A stretch of 64,000 nt of DNA from Solea solea (Eukaryota; Chordata; Actinopteri; Pleuronectiformes; Soleidae). Every line of letters begins with the position of its first letter. Position 1 is the first letter of the stretch. The notes under the pieces are model-generated. The model saw nothing but the letters and a program-made list of their open reading frames with translations. It was not told where the DNA came from and made no database searches. Positions 19,801-32,000 of the stretch are shown piece by piece. The position numbers were made by a program, and so were the translations under genes. Location: NCBI RefSeq assembly GCF_958295425.1, contig NC_081151.1:17118659-17182658 (forward strand). The letters run 5' to 3'.

Positions 19801-22800
19801 CAGGGTTTCCTGGTTTTGTAGTTTTGTACCGACATTTAGGAGATCTGTGGTGACGAGAAAGAAATGCAGTGGTGAACTGACCTTAATGAGCATAAACCTC
19901 TGCATGGGCTCATACCACTGCAACAAGACAATCCCAGACTGCAGCGCTCCACACAGGTATTTGTGGCCCGTGTATGGGTTTCTCACTATGAAGCAGACAA
20001 AATGTAGTTAGACCAAACTCTCATAAATTACATTTATGAGAGTTTAGGAGACACAAGAACATCATAATGATGAGATATCTGACAACATTTTTTTTTTAAA
20101 ATTGGATTCAATTTTTATTTAACCAAGAATAAAACTTAGAAAACAAGAGCGTCCTGGCCGAGACAGGCAGTAGTACATATAGGTTTTAGACAGGACAGGG
20201 TTAGCAAAAAGAACACAATATAACACATTAAATATGTGTATACATGGGCAGAACATTTTCAACAGAAATATTGAATATAAAGTGGAATCCGGCAAAAATG
20301 TCCACATTTAAAAATAGTTAGAAAGTGCCCAATGAGACCTGATCCTTCAATTTCAGATACAGACGCTCTGTATTTCTCATTACAGCAGTGTTTAGATCTT
20401 ATGTTGCTTGGTGACATTCCCCTGCTGCCCACAGGAAGTGATTTGTTTCATGTTTAAGACAGAAAACACAAAAGAAGCCTCTGAAATGTTTCAGAAGTGA
20501 ATGCCACTGCTCAAAAAAACCTGGTATCTCCGCAGCTTGACAGGATTAATATCCTTCCTGCCCGCCGCTGTGCTGATGCTGCATACACACAAATGCACCT
20601 TCAGTCAGGTTTGATACTAGTAAAAACTGACCAAGCTTGTTTTCAGATGATGAACGCAGCATAGTTTTGGTTCATGATGACAAAACAGAAGCAGAATAAT
20701 AACCTGAGGTTATTGTCTGCAGCTTTAATGCATAATATTAAGGTCTTAATTGAATAAAAACATAGACCTACCTAACTATAAGGACATGTTTCTTGTGTAA
20801 AGACAGTTTATTATGATGGAAGTAAATAAGCCCACTCACCAATGCAACACTTGTGACAGCCCTTTGTGTCTGGGATCTTAGTTGTCAGGGCAAATCTCCT
20901 GAGGAGAGAAAAGAGTCAAGTTGTTGTGACTACAGCCTTAAAGGAGCTGATGACGTCTGAAAACAGGGAAGTCAGCCAATGGTTCTCATTTCTCTCTCCG
21001 ATCGGGGTCGTTTGTCACAATGGTCGACAGACGGGAAGAAAAAGACTGCACAGCGTGAGTGTGGCACCATGCTTACAGTTAGAAAAGCAGAATGTCACCT
21101 CAATCGCAAACCTGGAAGTGTGGTTGAACGATTTTATGCATATACGAGACAGCATTAAGAGTTAAATGGGCCTAATGATCTCACCTGGGTAAAATTTTGT
21201 CTGGGAAGCGATGAGTCTGGAACTGAGCAGCCAGTCCAGGCTTCTTCAGCTGCTCGAACAGTCCAATGAGGTTGTGTGAATACAGCTGGAAGTTTTTTCC
21301 TGAGGTAGAACACAGTCCATACAATCATGAACTTAATGTACCCATCTTAAATATGACAGTTAATTGTGTCATCACATTATAAATATTCTGAAAATAGTTC
21401 AATTCCAAATCCTGCATCCCACAAAGCAGCTACATAGAAAGGTTAGACGTGAACAGAGGTACATAAAAAAAAGGGAACAGTGTGGTGATGATGATGTGAA
21501 GCATGATTACCTTCTGATGAAGCCAGTTAGTAGAATATCAAATCAAGCCAGGTGAGAGGAGGATGGACAGTGGCCAAGGGAAGAAGAGAACAGAACAGAG
21601 GTTTAGTATACCAAGGGGTAAACAGCAGAAGGCAAAAATGGAAAGCAGACCTTGCGCTCTGTAATCCCATCCTCAAATGTTAAACCCAGGAAAGGTTTGA
21701 GTTCTTACGACAGCCTACTCACAACAGTCTGGTTTAAGGTTATGGATTTTTTTCCAGGACACGTAGTATTTCTATTTTCTAAAATGCGATTTTTTTTTTA
21801 TCAGACACTGTGACCTGCAAATAATCAGCACATGAGCGGTTCTTTAGTTGGAGAACAGGCTGTAAAGTCAAATGTATCCCTCATGAATCACTGTGCTCAT
21901 GAATAGTTGGACACAGTTCTGAGGACAGTTATTTTCGGTCTGTAGATATGGAGTAACTGTGTTGCCCTCAGGGGCAGTCAGATAACACAAGACAAAGAAG
22001 CAGCAGGTTACGACAGTGGCCAGTGAAGGAGGAGGTTGTTATAAGTCCGTCACTTACCAGATAAAGACATCAGGTTGTTGTTGATAACATACAGCCACGT
22101 GCACTTCCTTGGGAAGAGCTAAGGGAATAAAATAATAAGATAAATGAATTTGTAAACTGTATGTTAACTGAACCCCCTCCCCCAAATAGTCCAATAACAG
22201 CTAACTCGGCCCAGCAGCTCTGTCAGGCTTCAGATTTCTCTGCATATGTCACTGTCTTTATGGGACTCTAATAAGATCAAAATATTGTATTCAAGTAGTT
22301 TCAAAGATTGTGGGTTTTTTTCTTTTTGTTTTTTTTTGTAAGTCAAAATTACAAAATAATAAATAAGTTAACAAACTTGAAATCCTAATAACTTTAGAAG
22401 TTTTTAATTGCAGAATAAAGGACGTAGGTGGGTACTGTTTGTCATCCTACTATTCATACATTTTGTTCTCTAATACTATCTGTTGTTGATATGGTTGTCC
22501 AACTACATGATAGGTATTTGTAGTATGTGCTGTCCTGGATGCTATCAAGAGTTTAGCCTTTTTACTTGCAGCAACACTTTGGGAAATTTACATTCAAGCA
22601 ACCTCAGCAGGACTGATGCCCACATCCAACATGTATTTATTCTTAATATCAAAATCAAACATGGGGCTTTAGTGTCAGACAATATGTTAACATTTCGTTT
22701 TATTTAATTGTATTGAAAGTATAAAAGGAAGTGCAGATATGTTTTTCATTAAACCCATGGATCAAGAAGCAAATGCAAAAGCAAACAGCATATACTGCAA

Positions 22801-23167
22801 GTAGTGCCTGTGTCGTGTCGTGGTAACTATAAATGTGGGGGGTGGTGATTACCAAACAATATGGAGGATAAACAGTGAGTGTTTTTATATATACACTTGT
22901 TCATACAACTGATTGTTACCTGTTCCATTGTGGCTTCATGAAGCTCATTAAGATTCAGGGTATAGATGCCATCCTCTGTCCCAAAGATGAGATACTGGTC
23001 TAAAAACAAAATAAAACAAATCATGCATTTGCCTTTAATCAAACATACTAATTCTGTTAGTGTTCACTGTATGAAGATGTACCTTTGGTGTCTGGATGAA
23101 TCCATGATGTGGCACAGTTGATCTTCAGTGGACAACCATCAAACACTTTGGAGAAACAGGCTCCCAT
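12085..23167 (-). CDS. map4k5: map4k5 exons 22-33: CNH domain
   Basis: Exons: 23083-23167, 22920-22999, 22058-22118, 21185-21299, 20840-20898, 19882-19985, 19584-19761, 18163-18231, 17969-18061, 17692-17762, 15373-15428, 12085-12172 (residues 532-883). The citron-homology domain forms a beta-propeller used for regulatory protein binding. Recognisable segments: [146 protein letters not shown] and [16 protein letters not shown]. At the exon 24/25 junction LSGKNFQLY is one residue shorter than the LSEGKTFQLY I recall for human. Stop TGA is at 12085-12087. Confidence 0.95.
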
Positions 23168-25375
23168 CTGCAATGAAAAGCACCGCAGATGAAAACAGGA
23201 AGACAGTGATGAGATGTCAGCCAAGGTTTAATAAGCTGGAGCTGGAGCTGGAGCTGGAGCACAGGCAACCACAAGGCTTAAAGCTCTGTGGACCCCAAAT
23301 ATCCACAGAATGCACAGCAGCGTTTCAGGCACAGAGATTGATAACAGTGCTCATGAAACCACGTCAGCAGGAGAGAGTGAAGAGAAGAGAGAGTCACTCA
23401 CCAGCACTTTAGGAGTGGGTGGCAGGCCGTTGATAGCTGGTTTCTGAGGAGCAGCGCAGGAAACACAAACAGATAATGTAGATGCAGAACACAGGCGAAC
23501 AATTATTTTAAATGCAGCTGTGTAATTTTGTACAAGCCTCGACAATGGACAGTGGTTTTTGTGACACCAAGGTTTCCTCTTTAACAATTGATGTTTGGTT
23601 CTTACAAAGAAATACAAGACAGTTGAGGTTTAAATGTGTTGGCAGTAGAAAAAGTATATATAAATATAGGTTATTTAAGATCATAGATTGTTTTTTATCT
23701 AGAAATCCAATTTAATTTAAAATGACAATTGTTAAAAATGTTATATATTTGCATCTTTGAACTCACAGGGAATTCCTTTTTCTCTTTCCGGTGCCTGTTG
23801 AGTGCTGGCTTTGGACTGTCTCCGTTCACACTGCCATCTGAATCATTATCTGTCATGTAAGAGCAGGCAAATGGAAAAATGACACAATCATTTAAAACCA
23901 TACCGTCAAACACACAGAATCCAGATCCAATACAGATTTATATCATTTACATCTGTCGCTCTTACCTTTACACTCAGATTTACTGAGAGCTTGTAAAAAC
24001 AAAGCAAGTGCTCATTTAGGAAACATTTGGGAATACTGATACAAATGGATGGCATATGAACGGGTTAATGCACAAAAAAGAAAAGGTAAGACTAACCAGG
24101 ATCAGATGCATGAGACAAAATGCCAGGGCTGCTGACGCTCACAGAGAGGTAGTCAGAAGATGAGTGCTCCCCCTTGTTCCCCTGCTCAGGTGTGCTCTGT
24201 CTGCGAGCCGCCTGACTCGGCCCATTCTCAGAGTTTGGAAACCTCCGCACAGTCAGAGACCTCTCGTCGTTAAGGCCGAGTTCCTCTGATGAATTGTTTA
24301 ATCTCGGCTGAAAATAGAGAGGACAGTTAATGGATAAAGATGGATAGAACTGGATAAATCCAAGTAGTAACAAATGTTTTTTCTCACTTTTGGTGGCAAA
24401 GGAGGAGGAGGAAGCCCTGGCTTCAGAGTTGACCTGAAATCAAAGCATTTTTTAAAAAGATGTAAAGCACAGCAATTAATGTTTGTGTGTTTATAATGAC
24501 ATTTAAAATCTATTGAAATCCCTCACAGCTCCACTTCTTCAAAGGCGTCTTCGAGATGGGTGACGTGTCCCCTGCAGGAATCAAAGACAGTGATGATGTA
24601 AAAAAAGTAATACCCATCAGAAACTCAGGAACGATGTTAATGTTTATGAACAAAAATCCCTCTGTAGACTATGAGACTAAGGGAGTGGATCTGGGAACCA
24701 TCATGGAATTAAGCTTTTTCGAGGGTGTTGTCTATCTTAACTCAAAAAATGAAAAATGAATTTCTATTCTTGCTGTAAATTAATTCTGGGAGCAAAAGCA
24801 TGGTCTACAGATACATTTCAGGATTTTAAATGTTGTCGTTTTTATCTCTTATCCATTAAATTAGCTTCGAAGCTGTGATGTAAATTTAAGTTCAATAAAA
24901 AGTATGTTAAGACCCTTGTTTGTTTTAAAACAACAGCAGGTATAAATAACACAGCCCTGCCATAATTTATACAAATTCTTCAGGCTGATACTTAGGAGGT
25001 TTTATTTGGACAAACCAGCCAGGGTGTATTTTGCTTTTTGAAACAGAACCTACAACATAAATGTCAAAGAATAAAATCCTTTCTGGTATGTGAAGGCTGA
25101 TGTAGTGAGGGAGGAAGTGTTCCCTTCTTTTTTTACGATCTTCAGCCACACCATTAGATGACCCTAACTGTGTGCATAGTTTTTGAATAACACATGATAA
25201 GTAGAGGGTGATCTGTGAACACTGTGGCTGCCAAAGCTCACTACAAACATGGTGGTGACCAAGCGAGGGGTGGGGTGGACGGCGTACAGCACTATGGCAC
25301 ACACAGTGTTAGTGTTACCGTTGGAACAATTCATCCTCAACGCTTTTGAGAAGGCTCCTTTGAGGGACAAGGCAT

Positions 25376-25406
<31 letters not shown>

Positions 25407-28400
25407 CCAAAAGAGGACAACAGAGATAAGTGCAGGGAGGAAAAACGTGAAAGCACACAGACAAGTGAGACAGAGGATCAGAGGTTCAAGGCCAAAGTGA
25501 CATTTTAAAGTGCAGACACAGGACAGTTAGTGCATGAGCAGACAGAGGTTAGCTGCAGGGAGTAGAAGTGGAGTATTTCCAATCAGAATTAACACTGAAC
25601 ATTCAAATACAGATACTGAAGGTCTTTTTCTTTGGAAATCTTAACATATACACCCACTATCATCCATTCACCATAAATTAAAATTTGAAAACCATAACAT
25701 ATACAGATGCTTAACCTTAACCATGCAATAGTCTTTGCTTTATGGATGAATCCAAAGAGATGCCACCATGAAATAAATAAGCCAGGTAAAGAGAGAAAGC
25801 GAAAAAGAGAGAGAGAGAGAGAGAGAGCAAGGAGTAAATAGGAGCAGTTCCCATGACAACAGTTTCCATGGATTACCTGGTTGTTATTCCTCCCTCTGCA
25901 AAGGGACTCCAGGGCGAAGGGAAGTCATTATCTTTACTCACATCCTGTGGAAAGGCACAAATGCACAAAAATAGAAAATTGAAATACTTCTTCGCCATTC
26001 TTCAATTTTTCGGTTCATTTGTTTTTCTTTTTGGATACGCACAAATAAGTGGCAGATAATGAACCGAGACATGAAGTCATGCTTGAGTACCAATAATGAC
26101 TAAACAAAGTGTGATTATCACCATTTCAGAATGAGCCTCAGTTTCTTTCCGGAGTGGTGGTTCAAACTGGAGTTTGTCAACTGTGAATGACAAAAAGCTG
26201 TGGTCAGTGTTTTTGTTTCTTTTCTTTACGCACATGTTTGGCACTAGAGGGCATCAGTATCCAACACTTGAAGACACACAAAACCTTGGGAGTCATACCA
26301 GGAACCTTGGAAAACACTCTTAAGCATAAAATCCCATGTAGGAATTAACCACGCGCAGATCAACTGCTTCTATTGCGACATACCTGTGAAAATAAGCGCA
26401 ATCGCCCTTCGTTGGTGTATTGTGCTATTGTGTGAATGTTTGGTCTGGAGCCAGACGATGAGTCAGTCACTTAAGACAAACACAGATCACAACTGACACT
26501 AACCAGAGCTGTTCACCTTGGAGAAATATTGGTAAAAAAGGGGAAAGAATTATAAATAAATAAAAGAGCAGATTCCTCTTAGTTTAGGTTTAAGGTCAGA
26601 CTCTGTCAAACAGTTGTTCCCACAAAGGAGACTTGCGTTGTGTCCAGTATAAACATCATGTGATTTTGCTGCAACAAACATATGAATGAGGGCAAAAGGA
26701 AATCAACCTGCTTATAAACATTCCAACATAATCAGCTTCTCATTAACAAAGGAACGTTCACAACGGTTCGAGTGATGAGACTAAAACTATGAAGAACAGT
26801 TGAACAAAAAGCTTTATTCTATCAATCACAGGTAATGGTATTCAGCGCGGGTCTGCGCTGACATAGCTCCTGCAAGAGCTCAGTCAGAACAACAACAGAG
26901 TGAGATCTTCACAGAAATGTATACAATGTGCATGACCTCCTCCTATTGTCATTCCAACAGTGGTAATCGATGTTAATCACGATTAAATCAGATGTATGCA
27001 ACTAAACAAGTTAAGAAAAGGAACCGTGTCAGCATTTAGATAAAAACAACAATCATCATGTGAGTTCATCAGGAACAGGTACAGATGAGGCTATATCTAA
27101 TAGTAATAGTATACCAATATTATGGCAGTACTGCAGTACTTGGGTGCAGTGAATGGGTGAGTTCATGAGGAGTCCAACACATCTTCCTTGTTAGGAGGAT
27201 ATTAGTGGTCTAAGACTAGAGGTCGACCGAAATGGGTTTTTCTATGGCTGATGTCAATTTTGGCCCATACAGTATATTTTGCCAATTTCCTTTTCCCTCC
27301 ATCTGATAAAATATAACACTTTAATGATAACAAATAATACAAAAAATAACTGAACCAGTTACTGAACAACACTAATGGTCTGTCTCTCCAATCAACATTT
27401 CATGTCTGCACTGCACTGCAATTACATTGAGGATTTTCAATGAAAATAATGCATAAACGAAATATTAAATACATGAAGCAAGTTGTTAAAAAAAAAGTCT
27501 GATTAATCAGCCCAACCGAGGCATCGGTCTACCTCTATATGTGATGTAATTTTATTACAGTTAGACAAGAACCAGGACTTCACAGTGACCAAATTACTAA
27601 ATGTTACTCGAGCTAAAGCCATGTTAAGTAGCCAACCCATGCAAAGGAACTAACCATATTAGTACCACTTAAAAGTCTCAAACACAACGTTCTGTTTTCT
27701 GCTACAACATCATCCTTTTCCTGGGAAGTTGCAGGAGTGAGCCAGGGATTCATTCAGACACACCGTCTCACTACACTGTCACTAACCTTCAGTGAAGCTA
27801 GGACTTGAGCATGGCCCTCCTTGGTGTGTCCCATTGTTTGCTTCATGTAGGAGGGAAAGTCAGACGTGATTGTGAGAAATACAGATGAAACCAAACAGGA
27901 AGTGCATCTGGTACAAACGATCACGGCACGGACAAGCACAGGACACAGTAAAGCACGGTACGTCTCGCTCTCTACCTCACCGCTGGACCGTTACCACATC
28001 GATCTGAATTGACGGCACTACAGCTAACAAACCACAACTGAAGACGACACAAACACACAAAAACTTCCCTGAAGGGTTTCTGTATGAGACATAGGTTTGA
28101 TGCTACATCCTCAAAATCAACTCTTAAAAGTGGAAACCGAAATTCCCCATGAATCCTTAAAGACCCTTCAGACAAGCTATGTCACTTTGTTTTTTAGTAA
28201 ACAGTGAGGGACAGTTATTTGCTACTTTAAAAGTACTATGCTGCACAGAAACATCCACTTTGTCTTCAATGAATCCCCAGGCTACTTGTATACACTCTAT
28301 GACAAGCAGTGCTCTGGAAAAGTGCCAGTCAGTGGTGTAGGATTAACGGGATGACCGAGACAAGCGGCCAGATCTCTGTCCAGTCAAGCTGACTGACTGA

Positions 28401-28976
28401 CACACTGACCAGTGACAGGAGGGCAGGGTTTGGAGCACTTTTGTTAACTTACAGTCAATCTCTGAGCGTGTCCTCTCAGCTCTGGCTTGTTTATTGGAGG
28501 AGCGGATGGTGTGTCTGACTGCAGAGAGGGGCTGCAACAAAGGGTGAAAGAGATTTCAACATGAGGATAAAGGTTTTCACAACAGGAGCAGCACTTGACA
28601 AGACAAGTGCGGAGAAAACAGCGATCACGTAATTAATAAAAATGAAACAGCACTGCCTTCAGTCATCTGGCACCATCGAAACTTGCATGTCAAGATGAAG
28701 CACATCTGGGAAAACGTCTCTGCACCAAGTCTTTTGCACTATCACATTATTATGCATCGCAGAGGATGTTTGTCTGCAACAAGCTCAATTGCGTGCAGTC
28801 AATAGCCTTCAGGGCATTTTTCATTCATCGTGGCCAAGACAGTGCTACTGCTGTCAGGGTGACAAAAGCACAATGGTCTCTTAAATGGCACTGGTACCAC
28901 CTCTCCTTGGCTGTCAACGCAGATGTCATGTTGAGCCCCCGTTGGAACAATAATAATAATTATTATTATTAATTTA

Positions 28977-29064
<88 letters not shown>

Positions 29065-32000
29065 TACACATATATATATACATATACATATATACACACA
29101 TATATACATACATATACATACACACATGTGTTATTAATTATATTTATAATTAATAATTTATTGTTTTTATTGTATGGCTGCTATTTCTTGTGTTTTTTAT
29201 GATTTTTAATTTATTTTAAGCTGTTTTATCTAATTTTGAACCTTTTACTTATTATATCTTTTATTTATTCTGTACAGCACTTTGGTCCACTGTGGTTTGT
29301 TTAAAGTGCTTAACAAATAAAGTTGGATTGGAATAATAATGTCGGAGGAGAATATCAAGAAGAAGGGAACAGGAACTTTGAGTTAGATACGAACACACTC
29401 TACAGCAAAGCTCATCTTTTATCTTTTACTTCCAAGTTAAGAAAAAACATGATGTGCTAATATTTACATTCACTCCTGATAGGGAGAGTCAGTCAGTGTT
29501 TGCCTAAAAGGCTGTTTTACAAGAGTGTGTCACAACAAGTCTGACAGGCATGGTTTTTTAATCATTGTAATTCCATAGTTCCTATTTGATGTAGGGATGG
29601 ACATTTTTTTCTCGATTATTTGTTTGATTATAAAAAAGGCCATCTGTTAATGTCAACATATATATAAAGATACATCATTTAAGAGTTTAGTGATTCTGTC
29701 TCTCTAAACCCCTGGTCACACGGTGCAGCTTTGCTTGGAGTCTAGGCGTGAGTGCTACAGGATGGCTGGAGTCATTATAGTTTTCCATTTTTATTTACAC
29801 GTATGTGTTGTAGAACCAGGAGGAGGATTTCCTCAACAACCCTGACAACCCAAAATACAGCTCTGTTATTTCAGCCTGGTTTTCAAGTAAAGTAATTTTG
29901 AGAAACATTTAACACACTCTCACACCACCTCATCCAACTGTGTGTGTGTGCGTCTCACACACAGCGTAGCAGGAAGAGACGGAGAGGAGAGAAAGAACAG
30001 AGCGACCCACTACAAACACACACTGATCTGAAATCAAACAAATGTCGCTCTATATGAATGGTAGAGGAAACACTCAGCAACTTTTAGCAGCGCCGCTCAA
30101 CGTTTCAGGAGTAGGAATGCACAGTGGGGTGCTCTCAGCAGGGGCCTGAGATAAACAATTTGTGTCTGGATGTAATAACAGTGACTGTTGGCCAGCATTT
30201 TTGGGTGAAATGCTTGAAATGCTAATCCCTAATTTAAAGCTACATTCTTACACATATTTGTGGTTTCTGCTTGTCTGATAAAATTGAGAAGGTATTTAAA
30301 AGGCTTCACGATCAAAGTTAAGGTAGAACTTTTTAATATTGTGGTCTTTACAGGTATGCGATGGAATGAGCCATTACCTCCAGATCTTCATCGTCCACTT
30401 CACTGTAATGCTGGTGGTTGTCTGGGTTGTTCATCTTATCTAGGAGGTCAACAGCGAGCCTCCTTGTCAAACCCGTCTGGCCCACAAACACATGCTGCGA
30501 GACATAGAAGAGGATTGCGAGTTATCATAAACTGGTAAATAACTTCATAACAGTTGCTAGCAGTGGTGTGACATCTCCCATGTGCATGATATAGACCCAT
30601 AACTACTCTACAGAGAGTTATGACAGAGTCACAAGTTATAAGAAACAGATGATCTTAATTATAGTTTGACTGAATTTAAAACAGAACTGAACTTTTTGCT
30701 TTTTAAAAAAATGCCTGAATCACTTATTAGCTGTATTTTATTTAAAGGATTCAAAGAAATAAATGTAATTACTAAACTTTAAGCAAACAGTTCAGGGACA
30801 GAGTCTGAATGTGAGCCAAACAGCTAGAAATACAGCCAAACCACGCAGAGGCCCATTGATCAAACAGAGATCCAGCTCGATTTGGTTAGAACGAAAACTT
30901 CCATTTGCATTTCCACAGTGTGTGAGGTCTTTAATCTCAAAGACAACAAATATAAATAGGGCCAGCAATTCTAACAGCAACAAGAGCAAACTACACGTAG
31001 AAAATGACAGAAACGTGACAAGAGACAGGGTCATCTTCACAACTCTTATACATAACTTTGCTGTGAATATTTCAATCTCGCACAGACACGTTAATAACTA
31101 ACATTCAGTACATACTGCATAAAACAGAAATATGGTTATTACCGACAGAAGTTTTTCTGCAGTGGGCCTCTTCTTTGGGTTCTTTGTCAAAGACACTTTG
31201 ACAAAATTATGGAAGGCAGTGGACCTGTGGGAGATAGTTTTTTTTTTTCATTTAGTCCAATGATAATTATCATCACTGCTAATCACCTACTGCTAAACTG
31301 AATAGCAGGATACTATAAAACACACAAGGTGGAAAACCTCACCATTTGTTTTTGTCTTTTAGTTTTGGAGGCTGGAAGCTACTCTTCGACATCAAAAATA
31401 AGGCCCTGGAGAAAAGATAATAAACAAATGTTAAACTTGTGGTTTAAACAGACAGACAGAAAAGAAGGAACCACATTGGGAATGGAAAGGTCTGCAAATT
31501 ATTCTAAATATAATCCAGTTTTTGAATGAAACAGGATGACCATTCAAGTAATCAAGACGTGATGAAACATTACAAGAACACAAAAGCAGGAAGCAGCCTG
31601 AGGATCATTCGAGGAAACTCTGACCGATTGTTTCGAGGAAAGTAAAACATACCTCATTGGGTGCAAGTCGAACATTGGAGGCTGAAGCTCGGCCAGCTCT
31701 ATGGACGTGATGCCAACAGCCCAGATATCACAGAGCTGGTTGTAGCCGCCGTTCTTCTCCACTGCTGCTACTTCTGGAGCCATCCTGGATAAATGCAGGA
31801 CAAGAATTCAGTGACGGCACTCAAAAAATAAAGATGGACAGTTGGTGAATGAATGAGGCCTCCTTGAAATAAAAACCGAAACCAATGTTTATACTATGAT
31901 ATCATATATGTTGTTCTTTGCAGGAGAAGTATGCTGACTTATCTTTGCTCTACAGAGTGTTCAAAGGTCAAGGTTCAGTGACAGTGAGATTTCACTTCAG

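Larger units (their letters stand above)
28532..30377 (-). other. map4k5: map4k5 intron between the kinase-end and linker exons
   Basis: Mostly repeats: the TA array, LINE tail and possible MITE listed separately, with short AT-rich unique segments. No coding signal. Confidence 0.75.

Noticed and set aside
19423..19986. 187-codon minus-strand ORF read as one exon
   Set aside because: It joins two map4k5 exons (19882-19985 and 19584-19761) through an intron that happens to be open; splice sites and family alignment show two exons, and the 3' part runs into the hAT element.
23966..23982. 17-nt version of the LSKSECK microexon using the nearer CTCTCAG acceptor
   Set aside because: It would shift the frame of the following exon; the 24-nt version keeps phase and gives residues that resemble the human linker.
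28799..29125. ORF with long YIYI repeats
   Set aside because: Translation of the TA array; no protein signal.
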